This document shows positions 6,601 to 13,203 of a stretch of DNA of 13,203 bases, piece by piece; position 1 is the stretch's first letter, and each line of letters opens with the position of its first letter. The stretch comes from Fimbriimonadales bacterium (GTDB lineage: Bacteria; Armatimonadota; Fimbriimonadia; Fimbriimonadales; GBS-DC). Made by a program: the position numbers and the translations under genes. Location: positions 1 through 13,203 of the forward strand of contig JANXCK010000091.1 of NCBI GenBank assembly GCA_025060055.1, read 5' to 3'. A model generated the notes under the pieces. It had not been told where the DNA came from, did not search any database, and was given only the letters and a program-made list of their open reading frames with translations.

Positions 6601-7293
6601 TCACTTAGACGGCGGGCTTTTCTTTTTCGGCTCCCACTTTTCCAACACAACGGCTTTCTCAATCGTGTCGCCGACGCGCACTTGGTCGATAATCTCGATG
6701 CCTTCCACGACTCTGCCGAAGATGACATAGTTGCCGTCGAGCTGCGGCAGGTCCTCGAGGCAGATGTAGAACTGGCTGCTGGCGCTGTCGGGGTCTTGGG
6801 CGCGTGCCATACCGATCGCGCCGCGCTTGTGCTTGAGGTTGTTTGGCTCGAACTTGATGTTCTTGCCCGAACCGCCCGTACCTAACGCAGGATGACCCAT
6901 CGGCAGAGTCTTAGATTGCGGATCGCCCGCCTGAATCACAAACTCTGGCACAACACGGTGGAATCGGATGCCGTCGTAGAACTTCTCCTTGACCAGATTG
7001 AGAAAGTTCTCGCAGGTTTTGGGGGCTTCCTTGAGGTCTAACTCAATAATCAAGTCGCCTTTGTCTTTGATGGTCATCTTGACATAGGCAACCTGCGTCT
7101 TCTGGCTGGGCTGAGTGGTGGATGGCTGCTGATTAGGAGCGGGTGGCGTGGTGTCTTGTCTGTCTTGTGTGGCATTGAGCGTCGGCTCGGTGCTTGGCTG
7201 AGTTTGCTCTGCGGATTGCGACTGGCATGCCCATAGCAGTAGTGTCAGCGACATGAGCATTCCGCAGCGGAACGCGCGTGTTTTCAACTCCAT
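6601..7293 (-). CDS. Cyclophilin-type peptidyl-prolyl cis-trans isomerase, lipoprotein
   Basis: This 230-aa protein has a basic start and hydrophobic stretch ending in LLLWAC, a lipobox placing the lipidated cysteine at 23 (Trp at -2 is unusual). A Gln/Thr/Pro-rich linker (24-67) follows. The cyclophilin domain (69-220) includes FHRVVPEFVIQAGDP (111-125, with R113 at the catalytic Arg position), GAIGMARAQDPDSASSQFYI (158-177) and LDGNYVIFGRVVEG (186-199). The C-terminus is Lys-rich (EPKKKSPPSK). It should act outside the cytoplasmic membrane as a proline isomerase that helps fold exported proteins. The ATG at 7293 has AAGGAGGG seven bases upstream; the longer frame from 7347 runs into the promoter region. 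It is followed after 22 nt by the GAF protein gene. Both fit envelope and oxidative protein quality control. Confidence 0.9.
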   Translation of the reverse strand: MELKTRAFRCGMLMSLTLLLWACQSQSAEQTQPSTEPTLNATQDRQDTTPPAPNQQPSTTQPSQKTQVAYVKMTIKDKGDLIIELDLKEAPKTCENFLNLVKEKFYDGIRFHRVVPEFVIQAGDPQSKTLPMGHPALGTGGSGKNIKFEPNNLKHKRGAIGMARAQDPDSASSQFYICLEDLPQLDGNYVIFGRVVEGIEIIDQVRVGDTIEKAVVLEKWEPKKKSPPSK

Positions 7294-7320
7294 GTCGTTT
7301 CCCTCCTTGTGAAGCGGCAT

Positions 7321-7349
7321 ATTGTACCCAACCTGTCTCCGACGCAAGT
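7321..7349 (-). promoter_or_regulatory. Putative promoter of the cyclophilin/GAF operon
   Basis: On the minus strand, TACAAT lies at 7326-7321. Upstream is ACTTGC with 17-bp spacing, or TTGCGT with 15-bp spacing. The start would be near 7314, giving a leader of about 20 nt that contains AAGGAGGG (7308-7301). The -10 is good and the -35 is weak. Confidence 0.5.
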
Positions 7350-7389
7350 TGCTGAGTCAGGTATACTGATACCGATTAGGGTTCTGAGG

Positions 7390-7531
7390 GACTGTTTAAG
7401 AAGTGGACGGCTGAAGCCGTTGCTGTGCCAACCAAGCCCGCCTGCGCGGGCTAAAAGCCGACGAAGGTCGGTTTCGTGTGCGCATAGGAACGGCTTTAGC
7501 CGTCGGGTCTATGTCTATTTCTTAAACAGTC
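7390..7531. mobile_element. 142-bp MITE-like element, nearly palindromic
   Basis: A perfect 13-bp terminal inverted repeat, GACTGTTTAAGAA (7390-7402) and TTCTTAAACAGTC (7519-7531), encloses hairpins ACGGCT/AGCCGT (7408-7421), AGCCCGC/GCGGGCT (7435-7452), AGCCGAC/GTCGGTT (about 7456-7473) and ACGGCT/AGCCGT (7490-7503). The left and right inner blocks are also inverse copies of each other, so almost the whole element can fold on itself. It shares a 21-nt segment and similar ends with the element at 4834-5055. It carries no gene and lies in the 335-base space between the cyclophilin promoter and grpE. Confidence 0.7.
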
Positions 7532-7552
7532 TCCGAGACGCCGTGTTGCGCT

Positions 7553-7605
7553 CACCCCTTACCCTCCTCTCTCACGGAATGGGAGAGGGGCTGGGGGTGG
7601 GGGCG
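7553..7605. repeat. CT/GA-rich hairpin repeat, second copy
   Basis: The segment holds a 9-bp stem (CCTCTCTCA 7566-7574 with TGGGAGAGG 7580-7588, one G-T pair) flanked by CCCCTTACCC and GGGGTGGGGG. It shares TGGGAGAGGGG with the hairpin at 443-475. It sits in the leader region of grpE. No clear sigma-70 promoter and no CIRCE heat-shock operator is visible between 7532 and 7664. Confidence 0.55.
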
Positions 7606-7664
7606 AAGAGGGTTTTTTCACCTCGCGTGAAGCGACGGAACGCATCCGACGGAGGTGAGTCGCG

Positions 7665-8237
7665 ATGGAACCGACGACAACCGAGCGCGAACCAGTGATG
7701 GAACAGCCAGAGACGCCTGCGCCTGAAACCGATACCGAGCAGTTGCAGGCGCGTGTTGCTGAGCTGGAGCAAGCCTACGAGGAGCAACGGAACCTCTATT
7801 TGCGCACGCTGGCAGACTTCCAGAACTACCGCCGCCGCCAGCAGGAGGAGATGGAGCGGCAGCGCAGCCTGCTGCTGGAGTCGCTGATGGAAGAGCTGCT
7901 GCCGATTTTGGACAATTTCGAGCGGGCGTTGCAGGCGGCAGAAGCCACACGCGAACTGGAGCCGCTCATCGAGGGCGTGCGCATGACCGAACGCCAAATC
8001 AAAGCAGTGCTGGCACGCTACGATATCCACCCGATTGACGCCGTAGGACAGCCGTTCGACCCGAACCTGCACGAAGCAATTCAACGAGTGGAAACCACCG
8101 ATTACGAGGACGGCATCGTGGTGGATGAGGTGGAGCGCGGCTATCGGATGGGCGAGCGGGTGTTGCGTCCCAGCCGCGTGATTGTAGCCAAACGCCCGCA
8201 CGAGACACCTCAGCTCGGACTGGATGTGCAAGCATGA
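7665..8237 (+). CDS. grpE: Nucleotide exchange factor GrpE
   Basis: This 190-aa protein is the usual length for GrpE. An acidic, Pro/Thr-rich N-terminus (1-24) leads into a long coiled-coil helix (about 25-65) rich in Gln, Glu, Arg and Leu, containing TLADFQNYRRR. The helical bundle with ESLMEELLPILDNFERAL follows, then the C-terminal beta-wing domain containing the GrpE signature FDPNLHEAI, YEDGIVVDEVERGYRMGERV and RPSRVIVAK. GrpE dimers release ADP from DnaK and so drive the Hsp70 cycle in the cytosol. The start at 7665 has GGAGGTGAG five to six bases upstream. The gene ends in ATGA, overlapping the glmM start by four bases. Its usual neighbours hrcA, dnaK and dnaJ are absent here. Confidence 0.96.
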   Translation: MEPTTTEREPVMEQPETPAPETDTEQLQARVAELEQAYEEQRNLYLRTLADFQNYRRRQQEEMERQRSLLLESLMEELLPILDNFERALQAAEATRELEPLIEGVRMTERQIKAVLARYDIHPIDAVGQPFDPNLHEAIQRVETTDYEDGIVVDEVERGYRMGERVLRPSRVIVAKRPHETPQLGLDVQA

Positions 8238-9601
8238 AACGCTATTTTGGCACGGACGGCGTTCGGGGCGTGGCGAATGAGCTGCTCACGCCTGACTTCG
8301 CACTGCGTTTGGGACGCGCAATCGCACAGCACCTGCTCGAGACCACGCCCCACCATCCGCCGCGCGTGCTTATCGGGCGCGACACGCGCCGCAGTGGCGC
8401 GATGCTGGAGACCGCCTTGGCGAGCGGGCTGTGCGCGATGGGCGTCTACGCCACCTCGGCAGGTGTCGTGCCCACGCCCGCCATCGCCTATCTGGTGCGC
8501 GAGGGGCACTACGATCTGGGGATTGTAATCTCCGCCTCGCACAACCCCGCGCGCGACAACGGCGTCAAGCTGATTGGTGGCGACGGCTACAAGTTCCCCG
8601 ATGAGTATGAGGCGCACATCGAAACACGCCTGAACCACGCGCCTGAACCGTTCCCCTATCCCCCTGCTGATGCGATTGGGCTGTGGCAGTACGACGAGCG
8701 CGAGCGCGAGCAGTACCTGCTGTATCTACTCCACACGATGCGCGAGTTGACGGGCGAGCGTGAGCCGCTGCGGGGTATCCATATCGCCGTCGACTGCGCT
8801 AATGGCGCTGCCAGCGCGTACGCTCCCACCGTGCTGCACGAACTCGGCGCGAAGGTGAGCGTGTACGCGGGGGAACCCGACGGCGACAACATCAACTTCG
8901 AGTGTGGCTCGACGCACTTGGACACGCTGCAACGCGCTGTGTTGGAAACCAACGCCGACTTGGGCGTGGCGTTCGACGGCGATGCCGACCGCGCCCTATT
9001 CTGCGACGAGAAAGGCAATCCCGTCGACGGCGACAGAATCATGACCCTTTGGGCACTCACACGCCATCAGCAGCACACGCTGCATCCACCGCTGGTCGTT
9101 GCCACTGAGATGAGCAATCTTGGGATGCAGCGGCGGCTGGAAGCGGAAGGGATTCAACTGCAGCGCACCAAAGTCGGCGACCGTTATGTGGCGGAGGCGA
9201 TGCGCGCTACAGGTGCGCTCATCGGTGGTGAGCAGTCGGGGCACATCATCTTCCGTGAACGCGCCACCACAGGCGACGGACTGATTACTATGCTGGAGAC
9301 GCTGAACCTGTACCGACGCTTGGGTAAGCCGTTCTCAGAGATAGCGCACCCCTTCACGCCTTATCCCCAAAAGCTGGTCACCGTGCCTGTGCAGGACAAG
9401 CATGCGTGGCAGACCCACCCGGAGATTCAAGCGCGTATTGGCGAGGCGGAGCGCGCGCTGGGGGCACGCGGCAGGCTCAACATCCGCGCCTCAGGCACGG
9501 AAAACGCCGTGCGCGTGATGGTGGAAGCCGAAACCCCCGACTTGGTCGAGGCAACCCTTGTGCCCATCGTGGAAGCCATTCGTAATGCCTTTGGGAGGTA
9601 G
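8234..9601 (+). CDS. glmM: Phosphoglucosamine mutase GlmM
   Basis: This 455-aa protein is full length. It converts glucosamine-6-phosphate to glucosamine-1-phosphate on the way to UDP-GlcNAc, the cytosolic precursor for peptidoglycan. The start RYFGTDGVRGVANELLTP is typical of GlmM. The phosphoserine loop ISASHNP puts the catalytic serine at Ser102, the same number as in E. coli. The metal-binding loop DGDADR is at 248-253, the sugar-specificity loop GGEQSGH at 331-337, and the phosphate-binding loop RASGTEN at 418-424. That last loop usually reads R-x-SGTEP, so Asn replaces Pro. The ATG overlaps the grpE stop (ATGA), implying translational coupling. No riboswitch or ribozyme is visible upstream, which is expected for an internal gene. 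Confidence 0.96.
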   Translation: MKRYFGTDGVRGVANELLTPDFALRLGRAIAQHLLETTPHHPPRVLIGRDTRRSGAMLETALASGLCAMGVYATSAGVVPTPAIAYLVREGHYDLGIVISASHNPARDNGVKLIGGDGYKFPDEYEAHIETRLNHAPEPFPYPPADAIGLWQYDEREREQYLLYLLHTMRELTGEREPLRGIHIAVDCANGAASAYAPTVLHELGAKVSVYAGEPDGDNINFECGSTHLDTLQRAVLETNADLGVAFDGDADRALFCDEKGNPVDGDRIMTLWALTRHQQHTLHPPLVVATEMSNLGMQRRLEAEGIQLQRTKVGDRYVAEAMRATGALIGGEQSGHIIFRERATTGDGLITMLETLNLYRRLGKPFSEIAHPFTPYPQKLVTVPVQDKHAWQTHPEIQARIGEAERALGARGRLNIRASGTENAVRVMVEAETPDLVEATLVPIVEAIRNAFGR

Positions 9602-9718
9602 CGCGGGTTTGTTCGGGGCTGTTTGCTTGTGAGTGGGCTTGACTGTACAACATCCGCACCTTGCGTGACCTACAAAGCCCCCATCGGGACTCGACTTGAC
9701 CAATCTATCTGTTGCGAC

Positions 9719-10462
9719 TCAGCATCCCACCGTGCAAGAACGATGTTTCTCGGTGACTGGCGAGGTTGCTCCGCATAAACTAAGATGTCTTGCCGACTGT
9801 TTATGACGAAAACTAAAACCGATCTTCGTAAAAGGTACTACGAAAACATTTAGTTGGTGCTCGCGAAAGTCGCGCCCCAAATTCGGATGTCCCCAAGTTA
9901 TCAACTGGACGGGCACGTCGAGGCGCTCCTGAAGTAAACGACATAACTCGACGGGAAGTTGCCAGTTGCCTATGTAGTTGAGTATATCGAGGCGGACACG
10001 ATTTCTCCCGTCCACATATCGGTTCGAGAGTCGTACATTACCAGCGACGTCTGCGAAACCGCGCAGAAACTCTCGCACATACTCCACAGGTGTACTTGGA
10101 GAGCTGATGATTGCGGGCACTCTGAAACTACCAAAGTACGATGCCTCACCCAACATCGAGCGAAGATTGCGCCAGGTCATGTTCCGCCTGCGAAAGCTGA
10201 TGATGAGCATGTGGTCTCCGTCTTCACCGCTTGTCGGTATGTCGATGTCTGCCTCCAGCAGGTGGCGCAGGCGGTTGCTAATCTCAAGCAAGCCCAACTT
10301 GATTTCGGTGGGCTGATCGAAGGTGGTCTGGAAGCCTTGTACTGTGATTGTCGAGCCAGGAAATTGGATCACAATACGGTAGTCTCCTGGTTGTTCAACA
10401 ATCTGCCCCCGTGCTGTAATAAGCCCTAATAAATATGCAACGTCTGCATCAAGGTAGCCCAT
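9719..10462 (-). CDS. LAGLIDADG-fold-like protein with two degenerate motifs, paired with a DNA methyltransferase
   Basis: This 247-aa product starts at the ATG at 10462, with GGGGGA five bases upstream; a GTG at 10465 is the alternative. Two half-domains each carry a LAGLIDADG-like helix: LLGLITARG (11-19) and LRGFADVAG (133-141). In the canonical motif the eighth residue is the catalytic Asp. Here these are Arg18 and Ala140, and only the sixth-position Asp138 of the second copy remains. The length and spacing match a monomeric two-repeat LAGLIDADG protein. The second half has RVRLDILNYIGNW and LITWGHPNLGRDF. The start overlaps or abuts the stop of the methyltransferase, so the two were co-translated. 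It could be the nuclease partner of an unusual restriction-modification pair or a DNA-binding regulator. The last ~25 residues are Cys/Ser/Arg-rich; a frameshift near 9790 would give a more protein-like tail ending at 9670. Confidence 0.6.
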   Translation of the reverse strand: MGYLDADVAYLLGLITARGQIVEQPGDYRIVIQFPGSTITVQGFQTTFDQPTEIKLGLLEISNRLRHLLEADIDIPTSGEDGDHMLIISFRRRNMTWRNLRSMLGEASYFGSFRVPAIISSPSTPVEYVREFLRGFADVAGNVRLSNRYVDGRNRVRLDILNYIGNWQLPVELCRLLQERLDVPVQLITWGHPNLGRDFREHQLNVFVVPFTKIGFSFRHKQSARHLSLCGATSPVTEKHRSCTVGC

Positions 10463-10464
10463 CA

Positions 10465-11192
10465 CTATCCCCCGTTGGGCTTCTTGAAAATCAGGATGAA
10501 TTCGTGTACCTTATTGATGCGAAAGACGGCGGGATAACCGAGAGGACGCAAATTATTGTACTCATGCCGCCTGTCCCAGATGATGAGGTCATCGTAGATG
10601 AATCCCAACTGCTGCATACGCTCCGCCAAGTCAGATAGTCAGCAGTGCGCTTTTCCAACAGGATGTCCCAGCATGGAGGCGAGGTGACCACTAAGTCAAT
10701 CGTTTCGGGAGCGACGAGTTGGTCCAGTTCGTTCGCATCGCCGACAATTACCTTGCACTCGCTTACTTGTGAGTCGTCCCAGTGTTGTTCCAACGAGTCA
10801 GCTTGCAGACGCTGCAGAGCAACTCGAGCGTATTCGGGGTTGAGCTCGGTTCCGATACCGTTGCGCCCCAGACGCTTGGCAGCGATTAGCGTGCTTCCCA
10901 CGCCAAGAAAAGGATCTAACACCGTCATGCCACGTTGTGTGAAACACTCGATGAGCCGTCCCGCTAAGGCAGAGGGAAACATGGCAGGATGTTTGAGTGC
11001 AGCCTCTTCTGCGGTCTTGCGAACATCGCTCCAGATGGAGATCGAGTAGCGCGTCCAGGTGCCCCCGTCAAGGTCGTTGGCACGACGAGCGATGTAAAGT
11101 GCATCCGTCTCTGCTACTTCACCCTCGTGGTAGTCATCGATAAGGTCTAATCCAGAGTAAGCGGCTCTATTCCGCCAGTACTCTCAACCCAT
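10465..11192 (-). pseudogene. Broken SAM-dependent DNA methyltransferase (N4/N6 type)
   Basis: One frame, read from 11183 down, holds AAYSGLDLIDDYHEG, RYSISIWSDVRKT, the SAM-binding motif DPFLGVGST (from 10916), TELNPEY, and the catalytic motif TSPPCW (about 10685-10668), then KRTADY. At about 10635 the meaningful frame changes: from there it reads DLAERMQQLGFIYDD, LIIWDRRHEYNNLRPLGYP and VHEFILIFKKPNGG, ending in TAG at 10467-10465. The first frame instead runs on as Ser-rich noise to 10491. The order (SAM motif before the SPP motif) and the HEFILIFKK ending fit N4/N6 methyltransferases that modify DNA. From memory, related proteins carry about 55-60 more residues between RTADY and the DL.xRM segment, so an out-of-frame deletion is likely. 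The natural start, ATG at 11192, is followed at codon 3 by TGA, and no other start precedes the ATG at 10982. Two lesions argue for a pseudogene. It lies 24 bases after the UPF0182 gene. Confidence 0.75.
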
Positions 11193-11216
11193 CAGGGTTA
11201 GCCCGTGAGGAGCAGC

Positions 11217-13203
11217 TCACTGCTCCATCTGTTGGAGCAGGTTTTCCAGCTGTTTCATGCGCTCGCCATAGGTTGCCCAGTCGCCTTGTTTGAGTGCATT
11301 TTGCGCCTCGCGGTAGACGCGATTCGCCGCGCGTGCGAGGCTGCGCAGGTCGGTGGCGGTCGGAGGCGCACCGACTGTCGATGGTGCAGCGGGTAGGCGT
11401 GCCGTGCCCTCGTCGCGCAGGCGCGGCGGTGTGCGCGCCCCACGCTCTACCAGCAACAGTCGTAGCCCCTCCTCCACTGTGTCGGTCATCACCACACGCT
11501 CCCCGCTGGCAAGCACCACCTTTTTGAGTTCGGGTATCGCAGCCTCCGTGCGTGCCTGCAGATAGATAGGCTCGAAGTAGAGCATCGCCCGCCCCAGCGG
11601 AATAATCAACAGGTTGCCTCGAAACACCTGCGAGCCTTGTTGGTTCCACAGGTTCAACTGCTGCGAGATTTCGGGATGCTGATTGATGCGCGCTCCTATC
11701 TGCTCGGGCCCATAGACTGCCTTCTGCTTGGGGAAACGGTACAGCACCAGTTCGCCGTAGCGGTCGGGGTCGCAGTGAGCGGTGAGCCACGCCACGAGGT
11801 TCTTACGCTGCTGCGGGGTGAACGGCAGCGTGAGCATGTAGCGCGGCTGCGGCTCGCCAGGCGGCTGCATAATCACATAGTACGGCGTCATCGGCACGGT
11901 CTCGTTATTCTGCAGAATCTCCCGCGCAATCGCCCACACATCTTCCTTGTTGAAAAAGATTCGGGCGTCTGTGGTGTGATACAGCTCCAGCAGTTGCGCT
12001 TGCACCTCGAACAGGTCAATCGGGTAGCGAATGTGCCGACGCAGGCTTTCGGGCATTGCGCTCAATGGCTTGAACACATTCGGATATGCCCGCACGTAGG
12101 CGCGGATGAGCGGGTCGGTCTCGTCGGCGATGTAGAAGTTCACCTCGCCTGTGTAGGCGTGGATAGTCGCCTTGACCGAGTTGCGCAGGTAGTTGAACTG
12201 ACGCACAACGCGATCGCGCGAAAAGAACGGACGACTGTACGGATAGTTGCGACTGTAGGTGTAGCCGTCATACATCCATACAATCTCTCCGTTGTGAATC
12301 ACGGGGTAAGCATCCTCGTCCCAGCGGATGAACGGCAGCATCGCCTGCACGCGCTCGCGAATGTTGCGCCGAAACAGCAGGCGCGATTCGGCATTCAGGT
12401 CGCCTGAGAACATGATGTATTGGTCAGAGAGGCGAATCGCAAAGAGCAGGCGCGTGAGCCAGCCGCCAATCGGCACGCCGCCGTCGCCCCGATAGGTGGT
12501 ATAAACATTCTCCTCGCCGACACCCGTGAGCTTGGGGTAGTCCAGCTCCTTGAGGTTCGTGCGCACGATGGAGTACCCATCGAGGTTCTCGCCGAAGTAA
12601 ATCGCGGGGTTGGCGAGCTGGATGAACTCTGGCGTTTGAGGCGGTAGGTCGCGGATCCAGAACACGGGCTGCCCTTCCGCGGTGGCTTCGTTCACGGGGT
12701 TCATCGCCAGCCCGTAGCCGTGCGTATAGAGCAAATGCAGATTCTGCCAGCGTTGCGCGGGCGCGGGCAGCCCTTCCAAGTTCAACTCGCGCACCGAGAG
12801 CAATACCTGCCGCAGCTGCCCGTTCACTAAATAGCGGTCGACATCGATATCCACGAAGGCGTAGTAGGGTTTGAGCGCTTGCAGCCCGTTGTAGACTTGG
12901 CGCAGGGGGCGAAAGTCCCACAGCCGTAGGTTCTCCAGAGTGCCTTCTGCACCGCGCAAATCGGCAGCGGTCAGGTCATCTTGCACATCCATCACACGCA
13001 CCTGCATCTTGTCCAAGTTGTACGCGCGGCGCGTGAACTGCAAATGATACTCAATATAGCGGCTCTCCCGCTCCAGCTGGTTCGGAATCACCACAAAACG
13101 CTGGATGAGGGGCGGAAAGATGAGGCTGGCGCCAATCCAAAACAGCAGCACCACTGCAAAGCCGCCAATCGGCAGGAGTAGCCCCGCCCCACGACGCAGA
13201 CTC
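11217..13203 (-). CDS. UPF0182 family membrane protein, C-terminal part (runs off the window)
   Basis: The frame is open to the right edge, so the true start lies beyond 13203; 661 residues are visible. It begins inside a final membrane segment (LLLPIGGFAVVLLFWIGASL), followed by QRFVVIPNQLERESRYIEYH, the hallmark of UPF0182 (COG1615) where the last membrane span passes into the large extracytoplasmic domain. Other family-like stretches are YAFVDIDVDRY, TYRGDGGVPIGGW, RLLFRRNIRERV, LPFIRWDEDAYPV, YPYSRPFF and RNSVKATIHAYTGEVNFYIAD. The family is about 900-1000 aa with around seven N-terminal spans, so roughly a third is missing. The function of UPF0182 is unknown. A Pro/Ala-rich linker (about 575-600 of the visible part) leads to a C-terminal helix (REAQNALKQGDWATYGERMKQ), common in this family. 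Confidence 0.92.
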   Translation of the reverse strand, partial: SLRRGAGLLLPIGGFAVVLLFWIGASLIFPPLIQRFVVIPNQLERESRYIEYHLQFTRRAYNLDKMQVRVMDVQDDLTAADLRGAEGTLENLRLWDFRPLRQVYNGLQALKPYYAFVDIDVDRYLVNGQLRQVLLSVRELNLEGLPAPAQRWQNLHLLYTHGYGLAMNPVNEATAEGQPVFWIRDLPPQTPEFIQLANPAIYFGENLDGYSIVRTNLKELDYPKLTGVGEENVYTTYRGDGGVPIGGWLTRLLFAIRLSDQYIMFSGDLNAESRLLFRRNIRERVQAMLPFIRWDEDAYPVIHNGEIVWMYDGYTYSRNYPYSRPFFSRDRVVRQFNYLRNSVKATIHAYTGEVNFYIADETDPLIRAYVRAYPNVFKPLSAMPESLRRHIRYPIDLFEVQAQLLELYHTTDARIFFNKEDVWAIAREILQNNETVPMTPYYVIMQPPGEPQPRYMLTLPFTPQQRKNLVAWLTAHCDPDRYGELVLYRFPKQKAVYGPEQIGARINQHPEISQQLNLWNQQGSQVFRGNLLIIPLGRAMLYFEPIYLQARTEAAIPELKKVVLASGERVVMTDTVEEGLRLLLVERGARTPPRLRDEGTARLPAAPSTVGAPPTATDLRSLARAANRVYREAQNALKQGDWATYGERMKQLENLLQQMEQ

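Noticed and set aside
7360..7373. Small inverted repeat GGTAT-ACTG-ATACC as an operator
   Set aside because: The arms are only five bases and it is not placed over the -10 or -35 of the neighbouring promoter; it is too weak to call.
7532..7664. CIRCE operator or heat-shock promoter before grpE
   Set aside because: No TTAGCACTC/GAGTGCTAA inverted repeat and no clear -35/-10 pair could be found.
7572..8231. 219-aa minus-strand frame opposite grpE
   Set aside because: It lies fully antisense to clear GrpE and has the His/Leu/Gln-rich look of a reverse-strand shadow.
9602..9718. Terminator between glmM and the convergent LAGLIDADG-like gene
   Set aside because: No stem of useful length followed by a T-run was found on either strand.
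10435..10638. Small plus-strand frame opposite the methyltransferase 3' end
   Set aside because: The minus strand encodes family-like methyltransferase sequence (LIIWDRRHEYNNLRPLGYP); the plus frame is its shadow.
10491..10982. Intact 163-aa methyltransferase starting at the ATG at 10982
   Set aside because: It lacks the conserved N-terminus that is readable upstream, and its last ~45 residues are out-of-frame Ser-rich sequence, so it is part of a pseudogene.
11167..11790. Long open frame overlapping the UPF0182 gene in another frame
   Set aside because: It is Arg/Ala/Gly-rich with no recognisable motif and overlaps well-supported UPF0182 sequence; a shadow frame of GC-rich DNA.

Overview
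The window is GC-rich bacterial DNA. It reads best as a chromosomal stretch from an Armatimonadota-like bacterium, possibly thermophilic. That placement is an inference from a secreted protein ending in two dockerin-like GDVDGNG repeats, a UPF0182 protein, and intergenic spaces filled with dispersed GC-rich hairpin repeats. No rRNA or other taxonomic marker confirms it.

Left part (1-4665, minus strand): a three-gene membrane operon runs right to left. It encodes a secreted or anchored protein of 593 aa with a glutamine-amidotransferase-like region and two membrane spans, then two multi-span proteins resembling ABC-2 exporter permeases (295 and 495 aa). The genes overlap or lie 2 nt apart, and no ATPase gene is in view. 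Downstream is a short UPF0175-type antitoxin-like gene whose 3' half runs through dispersed hairpin repeats.

Middle (4666-7330): a divergent promoter region leads right into tRNA-Gly(TCC). A 222-bp element with terminal inverted repeats follows, then a strong promoter driving the secreted dockerin-repeat protein. A nested inverted repeat separates that gene from a convergent minus-strand pair: a cyclophilin lipoprotein followed by a GAF protein of the free methionine-R-sulfoxide reductase type that lacks the usual first cysteine.

Right-middle (7331-9601, plus strand): a second small element of the same family as the 222-bp one and a CT-rich hairpin lie before grpE, which overlaps glmM by four bases. 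This pairs chaperone nucleotide exchange with peptidoglycan precursor synthesis.

Right end (9602-13203, minus strand): a UPF0182 membrane protein runs off the window edge. Downstream is a broken SAM-dependent DNA methyltransferase (nonsense codon at the start, and an internal frameshift that is probably a deletion). It is translationally coupled to a protein with two degenerate LAGLIDADG motifs. This pair looks like a decaying or atypical restriction-modification-like locus and is the most interesting part of the window.
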